In this document: in pieces, positions 27,615-36,176 of the stretch
Layout of the letters: each line of letters starts with the position of its first letter
Position numbering within the stretch: position 1 is the first letter of the stretch
Assembly (NCBI RefSeq): GCF_009909155.2
Contig: NZ_JAAAPM020000001.1
Location: forward strand, 62,001-126,000
From: Flavobacterium undicola
Lineage (GTDB): Bacteria; Bacteroidota; Bacteroidia; Flavobacteriales; Flavobacteriaceae
Length of the DNA: 64,000 nucleotides
Direction of reading: 5' to 3'
Translations under genes and position numbers: made by a program
Notes under the pieces: generated by a model
The model's database searches: none
Told to the model about the DNA's origin: nothing
The model's input: the letters and a program-made list of their open reading frames with translations, nothing else

Positions 27615-29630
27615 TTAACGCGAAAACCAAACACTCATCTCTTTACTGCTTCCATTTCCCCAAGAAAAATAAGGAACTAATCGTAAGAAAATCTGCTCTT
27701 TACCTTTGTTTAAAGGTTGGTATAACTTCTTATTCCATGAATTGGAATCCAAAAACCCTTGAGCAGTTATAGCCACTAGACTTCTATTATTCTTTTGAAT
27801 TGGTTCAATTTTAAAATCTGAATTAACATTCAACACTACATCATTTATCGAAGTAGTTTTAGAAATACCATCTGATTCCAAACAATACACTAATGGTCCA
27901 CGTTTTACGGCAACTTGATTTTTAGTTTCTTCGACTAATGGATTGGCTTCCATCAATTCCACTGGCATAGGGATATTTAAACTGATAACATCTCCCTTTT
28001 TCCATTTACGAACAATCTTTAAGTAAGATCCAGAAATAGGATTGTTTTCTATCTTTTGATTATTGACTAAGATTGTAGCTCCATTGCTCCATCCCGGTAT
28101 TCTTAAAAACAAAGCAAAATCTCCTTTTGGAGCTTTATCGATACTAATCGAAATAGCACCATCCCAAGGGTAATTAGTTTGTTGATGCAATTGGATTTCG
28201 GCTCCTTCTTCAGTTTTTGTATTTAAACTATTACTTCCATATAAATTCACGTACAATCCTTCTTTGGTAAAACTATAAGCATAATTACTAACTTCGGCTA
28301 CGGTTCTGGTAACGTTTGGTGCACAACAATTAGACAAGGCAATATAACCTTCACGTTCATTGCTCCATCTTTGCTCGAAAGGTAAATCGACTGAAACAGT
28401 CAAAGGGTTATTATAACAAAACTTATTTCCTTCTAAATTAATTCCTGACAATACACTATTATACAAAGCCAATTCTAAAACATCAGCATATTTTGCATCA
28501 GCCGTAATTTGCAGCATTCTCCAATTCCACAATACATTTCCAATATTAGCACAGGTTTCAGTATGCGCTGTTGCATTAGGCAATTGAAATGGTCTTCCGT
28601 AAGCTTGATGTATTTTTTGAACAACCGTTGGATCATAAGAAGTTCCATCAGGAGAAACACCATCATACAAAGCCCCACAAGCACCAGTAATATACATTTT
28701 GCGATAAGCTACATCGTCCCAAATGGATTCTAAATTATCTAATAATTTTTTCTCTCCTGTTTCAGCATACAAATCGGCAACACCAGCGTATAAATAATTC
28801 GCTCTTACAGCGTGACCCATTGCGGTAGTTTGTTGTCTAAACGGAATTCGATCCTGATTATCATCCGTTCCATCCGCCGTAGTTCCTCTAATATCAATTA
28901 AATTATTAGCCAATTCCAGATATTTTTGATTCTTTGTCGTGCGATACATTTCAACAATTCCCATATAATGCGAAGGACAAATAGCATTTCTAGCCAACTC
29001 AGGCGAAGCTTTTTTATAAAAATTATATAGAAAATCAGCAACTCCTTTAGCAATATTTAAAAAATTAGTTTTCCCGGTAGCACGGTAATGCACACAGGCA
29101 GCAGTCATTAAATGCCCCATGTTGTATTTTTCAAAACCCAATTGTTTTTTAACTTCTTCAGCCCCTAAAGTCCCCCAACGTTCGTCAATTAAAACAGGAG
29201 TATGTAAATAACCGTCCTTGCGCTGCACTTTAGCAAACATGACAATGGCTTCATCCATTTGCTTATCCAATTTTTTGTCTTTGGTTACCGCATAAGTAGC
29301 AGCCATTCCTTCAAAAATTTTATAAAAATCTCCATCGTGAAAAGAAGGCCCTTTGAATGTTCCTTTTCTATTTCCGGCTGCTATTTCAAAATTGGCATAA
29401 GCATGAGAAACTTCATCATTATGATACAAGTCCCACATAAAAGGCAAAGTTTCCTTGTTTTCTACATTCAATTGCTCTTTCCAAAACCCATTAGTCCAAT
29501 TTACATCTTGCAAACCAACACTTCTCAATTTAGAATACGGACTAGCCGAATTATCAACTAAACCCTTATTTTGAGCGAATGTAACAGTCGAAAAAAGTAC
29601 GGCTGACAATAGAATAATGTTCTTTTTCAT
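27615..29630 (-). CDS. GH127 beta-L-arabinofuranosidase
   Basis: Retaining six-hairpin glycosidase of family GH127 (PF07944). The metal-thiolate active site is visible: Glu358 and Cys360 in HTETCANIGN, and Cys435-Cys436 in ALSNCCAPNV. These correspond to the zinc ligands and the cysteine nucleophile of the family. A signal peptide (ending VTFAQ) places it outside the cytoplasm. The length of 671 residues is typical. It is the last gene before the susC control region, so it belongs to the upstream enzyme cluster. L-arabinofuranose is a component of RG-II and RG-I side chains. Confidence 0.93.
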   Translation of the reverse strand: MKKNIILLSAVLFSTVTFAQNKGLVDNSASPYSKLRSVGLQDVNWTNGFWKEQLNVENKETLPFMWDLYHNDEVSHAYANFEIAAGNRKGTFKGPSFHDGDFYKIFEGMAATYAVTKDKKLDKQMDEAIVMFAKVQRKDGYLHTPVLIDERWGTLGAEEVKKQLGFEKYNMGHLMTAACVHYRATGKTNFLNIAKGVADFLYNFYKKASPELARNAICPSHYMGIVEMYRTTKNQKYLELANNLIDIRGTTADGTDDNQDRIPFRQQTTAMGHAVRANYLYAGVADLYAETGEKKLLDNLESIWDDVAYRKMYITGACGALYDGVSPDGTSYDPTVVQKIHQAYGRPFQLPNATAHTETCANIGNVLWNWRMLQITADAKYADVLELALYNSVLSGINLEGNKFCYNNPLTVSVDLPFEQRWSNEREGYIALSNCCAPNVTRTVAEVSNYAYSFTKEGLYVNLYGSNSLNTKTEEGAEIQLHQQTNYPWDGAISISIDKAPKGDFALFLRIPGWSNGATILVNNQKIENNPISGSYLKIVRKWKKGDVISLNIPMPVELMEANPLVEETKNQVAVKRGPLVYCLESDGISKTTSINDVVLNVNSDFKIEPIQKNNRSLVAITAQGFLDSNSWNKKLYQPLNKGKEQIFLRLVPYFSWGNGSSKEMSVWFSR

Positions 29631-29650
29631 TTTTAATCTTTTTAATTTGA

Positions 29651-29683
29651 ATCCCTTTCAGGGTTTAAAACCCTGAAAGGGAT
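29651..29683. repeat. Covarying hairpin repeat, copy 2
   Basis: Arms ATCCCTTTCAGGGTTT and AAACCCTGAAAGGGAT around one unpaired base. It lies 20 nt upstream of the GH127 start. Compared with copy 1 the variable stem pair is T-A instead of A-T, and the outer pair is also compensated. Confidence 0.85.
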
Positions 29684-29691
29684 AAAACGAA

Positions 29692-32160
29692 CTATTTTAC
29701 AAATAAATTAATCGTACGGCTCATAGCATCTCCGTCAGCATCTTTAACTGTAATCACCAATGAAGCAAATCCTTTTTGAGTTGCAGTAAACTGAATTTCT
29801 TTTCCGTTTAAAACTGCTTTTCCGTTGACTACTTCTGAAAATGAATACGCTGGTTTTTTCTCATATCCTTTAAAATAATCAGCTACAGAAAAAGTCAATT
29901 TCTCACCTGCATTTACAAAATAATGTGGATGTGCCAACCAATTCAAATAATATTCTAATTGAGTCATACCATCAGCTGTTCCTGCATTGGTATCAGCAAA
30001 ATCTCCCTGAGCAGAATTTGGATTTGATCCTTTTGCTTCTTCCCACCAGTTTGGCAATCCATCTTTATCAGTATCCCAATCTGTTGGACGTGTTTCGTTT
30101 CTAAATTTTGGCCATCCTCCAGCATCTTGCTCATTATCAATCAATCCTCCCAAACCGCTTTTACTTCCTTTGAAAGTATAGGTTCCTTTTAGAGTTTCAT
30201 CAATAATACGTCCATCATGCTGGTCAAAAAACGGTTGATTCGCTCCCACATCTGAAAGGACATTTTTATAAGCACCTCTCGCCGATTCTGTCGTTACATG
30301 AGATTCAAAAAATGGCTTTGGCAAAAAAACATCATAATCTGCAGTCGCCTTATTGGACAATGTAAACTTTCTTCCTTTTTCCTGATTTTTTTCATTAAAA
30401 TAACCCGGCATTACATTCCCATCAAAATAATATTGTTGCTTTCCTTTACCAACACCTTCAATCTGGGCATTCAAAGCAACGAATATACTAGTAGAAGCTC
30501 CTGGTTTGTAATAATTATTCACAAAATTCACTTCACTAGCTCCACCATCTGTGGCACGATTTCCCCAGTTATACACCACATTATTTCTAATATCAATTTT
30601 ACCACCATAAAAACCATTTCCATTTAAGCCACCACCAATACTCCAGTTTCTACCTTCATTGTGTGCCAATAAATTATGATGAAAACTACCAACATCACCA
30701 CCAATAGTTGCTGCGTAACCGTGCATTTTTCCTGCTGGGTATTTATCATGACCTGCAACATTCAAGGCTTCGGAAATCAAAGTGCGTTGCAAACTAATGT
30801 TATGCGCCCCACGTGAACTGAATGATTCATCAATAGTCCAACTGATCGAACAATGGTCTATAATACTGCAATTAGCACCTGTCAATCCCATTCCATCATA
30901 AGTAGTCCCACCACCAATTCTCACTTTCAAAAATCGAATAATTCCATCATTTCCAGTCAATCCTATCGGTGCTCTACTTATCGTAATTCCATCTCCCGGT
31001 GCAGTTTGCCCTGCAATAGTTACAAATGGTTGACTTACCACCAAACGTGATTTCAATTGAATATTTCCGGAAACATTAAAAACAATCGTTTTTGGACCTA
31101 CTTCCTGCTCAACAGCATCACGTAAACTTCCTGGTCCGCTATCATTTAAGTTCGTTACGGCAACTACTTTTCCACCTCTTCCACCAATGGCAAAACGTCC
31201 ATAACCTTCAGCTCCCGGAAAAGCAATTTGCGCAGGTTTAAAAAACCAAACTTTCCCTTTAGTTACTTCTTTATTACTATCAATTTCATCCACTCTCCAA
31301 TAATAGCTTTTCAAATTACTAAGCGATGCATTATCTACGATAGCGGTATTTTTGTTCAAATTACCTCTAAATTCTGCTGAATTATGATTTGCTTCGGCAA
31401 CTTTTTGTTCATTTTCTCCAAAATAAAAATCATGAGAAACAATTCCTTCTGGCGAATTCCATCCTAATTTAAAATCATCGCCTAAAATTACATGTGCGTC
31501 ATTATTGGCTGGTACAGGTGTATTGGCTTGCTTTTTTAGGTTTGGCAAATCCAATTCGAAACCATTAATGATCACTTTTTGAATTTTTCCGGTTGCTTTT
31601 GCATCAGCTTCAAAACGGATAACAACGTCTTTTCCTGTTTCAGCATTAAAACTAATATAAGATGTAGCAGCCTGAATTGTAGCAGTTACTCTATTAGTAG
31701 GCTGAATAGTTTGAGAAAAAGTACCATTCACAGAAATAGCAACCGGAGCATAATTAGCTAATTCAGGACTATCAAAAGTATTACTAAAAACCAACAAAGT
31801 ATGATGTCCATTAGACAATCCACTGATAATCATTTCAACATTTTTATCAGCAACAATTCCATCACTTACCAAACGGGCATAAAACGGAGCCTGCATTCCT
31901 GTTTTGTACCAACTCGAATTAATCGCTCCTTTCAAAGTCACTTTTAGATCTCCAAAAGTTTTATCAAATTGAGTCCCTTCGCTTATAGGCCACGAAATAT
32001 AATTAGGATCATTTACTTCTAAAGTTCTGCGTTGCGCCAAATCAAAGTCGACTTTTATCGATTTGCTAACCGGAATTACATTTTGAGTTTGCGCACTGCC
32101 ACTCAATGTAAACGTTATCATTGTTCCCGCACAAAATGCAAGTTGCTTTACTATATTCAT
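29692..32160 (-). CDS. PL1-family pectate lyase with N-terminal binding and Fn3-like domains
   Basis: An 822-residue secreted lyase. After the signal (SGSAQ), residues of about 30-205 form a malectin/galactose-binding-like sandwich (MIISGLSNGHHTLLVFSN). Residues of about 220-310 look Fn3-like (YYWRVDEIDSNKEVTKGKVW). The PL1 core starts near 312 (IAFPGAEGYGRF) with GGRGGKVVAVTNLNDSGPGS, FVTIAGQTAPGDGI and IIRFLKVRIGGG. The C-terminus holds a calcium-type DTDKDGLPNWWEE repeat and an Ig-like tail. It differs clearly from the two shorter PL1 proteins. A perfect copy of an 18-bp LacI-like site lies within its signal-peptide codons at 32105-32122. Confidence 0.88.
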   Translation of the reverse strand: MNIVKQLAFCAGTMITFTLSGSAQTQNVIPVSKSIKVDFDLAQRRTLEVNDPNYISWPISEGTQFDKTFGDLKVTLKGAINSSWYKTGMQAPFYARLVSDGIVADKNVEMIISGLSNGHHTLLVFSNTFDSPELANYAPVAISVNGTFSQTIQPTNRVTATIQAATSYISFNAETGKDVVIRFEADAKATGKIQKVIINGFELDLPNLKKQANTPVPANNDAHVILGDDFKLGWNSPEGIVSHDFYFGENEQKVAEANHNSAEFRGNLNKNTAIVDNASLSNLKSYYWRVDEIDSNKEVTKGKVWFFKPAQIAFPGAEGYGRFAIGGRGGKVVAVTNLNDSGPGSLRDAVEQEVGPKTIVFNVSGNIQLKSRLVVSQPFVTIAGQTAPGDGITISRAPIGLTGNDGIIRFLKVRIGGGTTYDGMGLTGANCSIIDHCSISWTIDESFSSRGAHNISLQRTLISEALNVAGHDKYPAGKMHGYAATIGGDVGSFHHNLLAHNEGRNWSIGGGLNGNGFYGGKIDIRNNVVYNWGNRATDGGASEVNFVNNYYKPGASTSIFVALNAQIEGVGKGKQQYYFDGNVMPGYFNEKNQEKGRKFTLSNKATADYDVFLPKPFFESHVTTESARGAYKNVLSDVGANQPFFDQHDGRIIDETLKGTYTFKGSKSGLGGLIDNEQDAGGWPKFRNETRPTDWDTDKDGLPNWWEEAKGSNPNSAQGDFADTNAGTADGMTQLEYYLNWLAHPHYFVNAGEKLTFSVADYFKGYEKKPAYSFSEVVNGKAVLNGKEIQFTATQKGFASLVITVKDADGDAMSRTINLFVK
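32105..32122. promoter_or_regulatory. LacI-like operator inside the 5' coding region of PL1
   Basis: AATGTAAACGTTATCATT occurs about 38 nt downstream of the PL1 start and is identical over 18 bp to the site at 54724-54741. It shares TGTAAACGTT with the susC operators. The sequence also encodes part of the signal peptide (MITFTL), so coding constraint could explain some of it. Confidence 0.5.
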
Positions 32161-32167
32161 TATTGCT

Positions 32168-34507
32168 TTATTTTAAATTTGATTTTTCAGTTAGACTAGT
32201 TCCTAACAGATTTACAATATCTTTTTCTCTCTCTTTTGGAAAAACGTTAAGAAAAGTTACTTTCCCTTTTTCCATTTTTACTTCAACAGTGGTACTTTTT
32301 GGTGCGTGTAATTTAAAATGCACATCCCAGGTTACTGGCCAGGCAGGGAAAATATAAATAGCATCTCCACTAGTTTGCAACAGCATTTCTTGCATACCGA
32401 TCATCCCTGTACCGCCCCAATTGTGATCAGGAACCCAATCATAACCTGGCCCCCAAAAAGCAGGAAATCGTCGGTCGGAATTAGCCATTTTCGACAAATT
32501 GTATTTCGCTGCTTCTTCTGTTAATCCCAATCGAGCTGCGAAAATATTATCCTGTTTCCAGCCTATATGACTTCTAAATTTCAAAGCATCCGTATCGTAC
32601 TTCCAAGTATTGATAGCCGTTTCTAAATCAGCTTTTCCTATTCCGTAAATTCCCCAAGGAAATACCGGATACAACTGTGGTACTTCAGAATTATTGATTC
32701 TTTCCCAAGTTTTGGCTGGAGCCAATGTTTTATGCCCGTCAAATTCTCTGAAATTTAAAGGTGGAATTCGAGTTTGAAACCCTTTTAAATATTCCAAATC
32801 CTCTTTTGATAATTCGTTTTGCGATAATAACAAAAACTGTTCCGTAATTACCCTTAAAGCTGAAATTGTGCTATTAGCATTATTTGCCATCTTATAGGTT
32901 TCGGCAGCTGAACCCGGAAAAAGAACCAAATGACCATTTCCATCCAACGCTTTTCGACCTCTATTTTTAGCTAAATACTGATAATGTTCATCAAAAAAAC
33001 GAATACAACTAATGATAAACGGATTGTATTTTTGAATGTCTTCATTCACATATTGTTTTTGTTGCAACATCATTTGGCAAAACTCAAAAACCGTATCCCA
33101 CTCATATTCTAACCAGGCATTGTATTCCATTCCCGGATCATAATCTGCTGGGCGTTTCCATTCGTATTCGGTGGGATTTGGCAAGCCAAAATTTTCTAAT
33201 TGCTCTGTAAAAGAAACTCCACTATGTTTCCAATATACTTCACTTCGCAATTCGGCATTTTTTTGCAAACTCAAATAATAATCCAATTGGGATTTCATCA
33301 TATCAAAATCGCCACTTTTTACCATTGGAAAATAAACCAATCGCTGGTTTTGTGCCGTCATCGTTCCACCACCCCAATTGCGGAAATCAGGAGTAAAATT
33401 CAGTTCTTTATTGGTATGTACTGGATCTACAGTAAACAATCCTCCGTTGAATTTTGTTGGATATTTTCCATAGGCATTGCAAGCCAACATATAACGGAAC
33501 AATTGATAGTTTTGTCCGATTTGATAAACCCAATCATTTTCAGTTTTTCCTTTTTGTGTATAAATAAAACTGCGATTCCAGAATTTATTCCACCATGCAA
33601 CAGTATTTTTTTCCGCTTTATTTGCTTCTTTCTTATAAGCCAAAGCTTGTTTTTGCAATTCCTTTTTCCACAAAGTCGCATCAGTCGATTGATTGGTATG
33701 CAACTGGATTTGGAATTGATGTTTTTTGGCTGATTTTATACTCGAAAGTTGGAATCCCATAAAATCCGTATCCTGATAGATTCCGTTATAGGTTCCATTT
33801 GCCTTCAAATTGTTTCCAAATAATTGCCCTCCAAAAGTAAGATTGGCAATAGGATTCAACATTTGGTCTTTTACCGATTCCATTTTCTGTTGCTTAACCG
33901 TAACATCAAAAACGGTATTCGACCTGTTTCTATGGTAAAACTGCACCGCATTTCCTTCGAAAAAAATTGAATCTTTATAGGTAATGATATCGCCTTGCGG
34001 AGCCCATTTATACGAATTAGCATTGTTAGCCTTTCCTTTAGAATCTCTGTTTTTGTAACGCCAACTTTCATAAGCCACTTTCATTCCGGTTGGAACTTTG
34101 CTAACCACATCAACATGAATTACAGGATTAAAAACATCCACCCATAATTTCACCTTAGTTCCGTTTTGAGAAATGGTTATATAGCCATCTTTCAATTGCA
34201 ATTCCTGTCTAAACCCTTCATTATCCTTAAAAGGATTTGGATTAAAACTTACTTTTACTCTTCCTAATTTCAGTAAAGTATTGTGTTCATCAAAAGTACC
34301 AGAACGAGAAAAATAGAAATACAAATCGCCTTTTTCTACCCACACATTCGCACCAATATCACCACCACCCAAAGGCATGGATTCCGAAGAATTATTGCTT
34401 TGGGTTTTCCATAGCTGATTGTAATTATCAAGCGTGGAAATTTGCGCTTTGGTACAAAGCGTTACTAAAAGAAATAGATATGTTACTAAATTTTTCAAAC
34501 TTGACAT
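32168..34507 (-). CDS. DUF5703-type, GH95-like six-hairpin protein
   Basis: Secreted 779-residue protein (signal ending CTKAQ) with the DUF5703 beginning SSESMPLGGGDIGANVWV, which parallels the GH95 opening [16 protein letters not shown]. The middle is a six-hairpin domain (NWGGGTMTAQNQRLVYFPM; EYEWDTVFEFCQMMLQQKQY). The end, GTGMIGMQEMLLQTSGDAIYIFPAWP, matches the GH95 C-terminal pattern but lacks the DGNFG aspartate motif. It therefore looks like a distant GH95-clan enzyme with a different catalytic apparatus. The gene starts 14 nt after a 29-bp perfect hairpin. No activity can be assigned. Confidence 0.72.
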   Translation of the reverse strand: MSSLKNLVTYLFLLVTLCTKAQISTLDNYNQLWKTQSNNSSESMPLGGGDIGANVWVEKGDLYFYFSRSGTFDEHNTLLKLGRVKVSFNPNPFKDNEGFRQELQLKDGYITISQNGTKVKLWVDVFNPVIHVDVVSKVPTGMKVAYESWRYKNRDSKGKANNANSYKWAPQGDIITYKDSIFFEGNAVQFYHRNRSNTVFDVTVKQQKMESVKDQMLNPIANLTFGGQLFGNNLKANGTYNGIYQDTDFMGFQLSSIKSAKKHQFQIQLHTNQSTDATLWKKELQKQALAYKKEANKAEKNTVAWWNKFWNRSFIYTQKGKTENDWVYQIGQNYQLFRYMLACNAYGKYPTKFNGGLFTVDPVHTNKELNFTPDFRNWGGGTMTAQNQRLVYFPMVKSGDFDMMKSQLDYYLSLQKNAELRSEVYWKHSGVSFTEQLENFGLPNPTEYEWKRPADYDPGMEYNAWLEYEWDTVFEFCQMMLQQKQYVNEDIQKYNPFIISCIRFFDEHYQYLAKNRGRKALDGNGHLVLFPGSAAETYKMANNANSTISALRVITEQFLLLSQNELSKEDLEYLKGFQTRIPPLNFREFDGHKTLAPAKTWERINNSEVPQLYPVFPWGIYGIGKADLETAINTWKYDTDALKFRSHIGWKQDNIFAARLGLTEEAAKYNLSKMANSDRRFPAFWGPGYDWVPDHNWGGTGMIGMQEMLLQTSGDAIYIFPAWPVTWDVHFKLHAPKSTTVEVKMEKGKVTFLNVFPKEREKDIVNLLGTSLTEKSNLK

Positions 34508-34520
34508 TTTTTAAGTCTTG

Positions 34521-34596
34521 TTTGTCATTCCGACGAAGGAGGAATCTCCATTGGTAATTCCCCTTGCGGAGATTCCTCCTTCGTCGGAATGACAAA
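34521..34596. repeat. 29-bp perfect inverted repeat in PUL spacer
   Basis: Arms 34521-34549 and 34568-34596 are perfectly complementary over 29 bp (core CATTCCGACGAAGGAGGAAT) with an 18-nt loop. The hairpin lies between the SGNH esterase stop and the DUF5703 start, 13 nt from the latter. No poly-U run follows directly, so it is more likely a dispersed repeat acting as an RNA stability element than a terminator. Confidence 0.9.
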
Positions 34597-34622
34597 ATTG
34601 TGTCTATATTTTTTTATAACAT

Positions 34623-36056
34623 TTACCAATTATCAGTTCTAAACGATGAAACCGGTAAACCGCCCGTACTAAAGATTTGAGCCTCGCTATAATCTTTGAA
34701 CAAATAACGAACCGCAACTGGCTTAACTACTTTATCAGAAATCAACACTACCGACTTTCTTCTTACTTCAGCTTTTGCCGGATAAAACACTTTGTCACTA
34801 CCCGCAATTTCAAATCCAGTCACATCTTTACCATTAGATGTTATACCATTTGGTGCTTTATCAAATGAAACAGTCACCGTATTATCTTTGATTTCCATCG
34901 CTTTAAATTCAGGACTTTCAAATTCAAAACCAGTAATTCCATAAGTTTTGTTCAAAGCCAAATATGCTAATCTGGTTCCTCCCGCTTCTTTGTGAATAGG
35001 ATGAATATTATTTTCTTCGCCAATATCCATCAACACGGCCATTCCAGCATTCGGAATTTCCGTTGAAGCTTTCAATTGTGCCTCACGCAAATAAGCCGAA
35101 TTGTATTCTTCTTTATTCTCTTTTGGATGAAATTGCGCATAATTAAAAGGAGCTATTTGCGCATAATAAAACGGAAAATCACCTTGTTGCCAAAGTCCTC
35201 TCCAGCTGCTCACCATCTTTTCCATCAAATCTTTGTATTGCGCAGCACGCTCATAATTCGATTCGCCTTGATACCAAATACAACCTTTTATTCCGTAACC
35301 AATTACAGGCGATAACATTCCGTTAAACAAAGTCGTTGCCACACGATTAGGATCTTTAGCTAAATCTTCTTTTGTCGTTGGGATCTTGGCACTTGAAAAA
35401 TCTTTCAACATTTCCTGATTCATCCAAGCTTCCATACTCGAACCTCCATAAGAAACATGAATTAAGCCCACAGGAACATCTAAAACTTCTTGTAAAAGTG
35501 ATCCAAAATACCAAGCTGTAGCACTAAAATCTCCTGTAGTTTGAGCACTAGCAGCATACCATTGTCCAACAAAATCTTCATTTGGAGTCAATACTGTAGC
35601 TCTTGGAATCGTAATAAAACGGATTTTATTATTTTTCGAATGAACAATGGCCTCATTTCCTTTGAACACGGGTTGACCCGGAAATCCTTTCAATGGCATT
35701 TCCATATTCGATTGACCGGAACACAACCAAACTTCTCCAATTAAAATATTTTTGATTGATTTTTTTTCTGTACCGTCCGAAACTAAAATTTCATAAGGTC
35801 CGCCAGCAACTGGAGTTTTCAACGCTATTTTCCATTTCCCCTCTTTATCAGCTTTTACTTCATAGGTTTTAGCATCCCATGAAGTTTTAATTTTTATCGT
35901 TTGATTTTTATCCGCCCAGCCCCAAATTGGTGCGTTGCTTTGTTGTTGCAACATCATATTATCCGAAAACAAAGCCGGTAATTTGATAGCGGCATTCATT
36001 TGAATTGTCACCAATAACATTGCAATGGCGATAAACGTATATTTACTATTTTTCAT
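34623..36056 (-). CDS. SGNH-type carbohydrate O-acetylesterase (sialate-O-acetylesterase family)
   Basis: Secreted deacetylase of the PF03629-like family. The nucleophile Ser116 lies in EVWLCSGQSNMEMP. A second conserved block is GCIWYQGESNYERA (about 259-272). The Asp344/His352 pair lies in DIGEENNIHPIHK. An N-terminal sandwich (LFSDNMMLQQQSNAPIWGWA) precedes the catalytic domain, as is usual. The signal peptide is short and ends MNAA. In a pectin locus the likely job is removing acetyl groups from galacturonate or from RG-II side-chain sugars. The precise substrate is inferred from context. Confidence 0.88.
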   Translation of the reverse strand: MKNSKYTFIAIAMLLVTIQMNAAIKLPALFSDNMMLQQQSNAPIWGWADKNQTIKIKTSWDAKTYEVKADKEGKWKIALKTPVAGGPYEILVSDGTEKKSIKNILIGEVWLCSGQSNMEMPLKGFPGQPVFKGNEAIVHSKNNKIRFITIPRATVLTPNEDFVGQWYAASAQTTGDFSATAWYFGSLLQEVLDVPVGLIHVSYGGSSMEAWMNQEMLKDFSSAKIPTTKEDLAKDPNRVATTLFNGMLSPVIGYGIKGCIWYQGESNYERAAQYKDLMEKMVSSWRGLWQQGDFPFYYAQIAPFNYAQFHPKENKEEYNSAYLREAQLKASTEIPNAGMAVLMDIGEENNIHPIHKEAGGTRLAYLALNKTYGITGFEFESPEFKAMEIKDNTVTVSFDKAPNGITSNGKDVTGFEIAGSDKVFYPAKAEVRRKSVVLISDKVVKPVAVRYLFKDYSEAQIFSTGGLPVSSFRTDNW

Positions 36057-36094
36057 TTTTTTATTTTCTTTTAACCCTATTAATTTAGCGTAAA

Positions 36095-36165
36095 GTCATT
36101 GCGAGGAACGAAGCAATCACAAATAGTTGCTCTCGTCATGGGATTGCTTCGTTCCTCGCAATGAC
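36095..36165. repeat. 24-bp perfect inverted repeat in PUL spacer
   Basis: Arms 36095-36118 and 36142-36165 are perfectly complementary over 24 bp (core TTGCGAGGAACGAAGCAATC) with a 23-nt loop. It lies between GH106 and the esterase, 38 nt upstream of the esterase start. The sequence resembles a dispersed intergenic repeat known from many bacterial genomes. Confidence 0.9.
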
Positions 36166-36176
36166 CCTTTGAATGA

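Noticed and set aside
33200..33733. 177-codon plus-strand open frame inside the DUF5703 gene
   Set aside because: It is a shadow of the reverse strand coding sequence, with no plausible start context.
34521..34596. 29-bp hairpin as an intrinsic terminator
   Set aside because: No T-run follows the stem directly on the transcribed strand, and the operon continues 13 nt later. It fits a dispersed repeat better.
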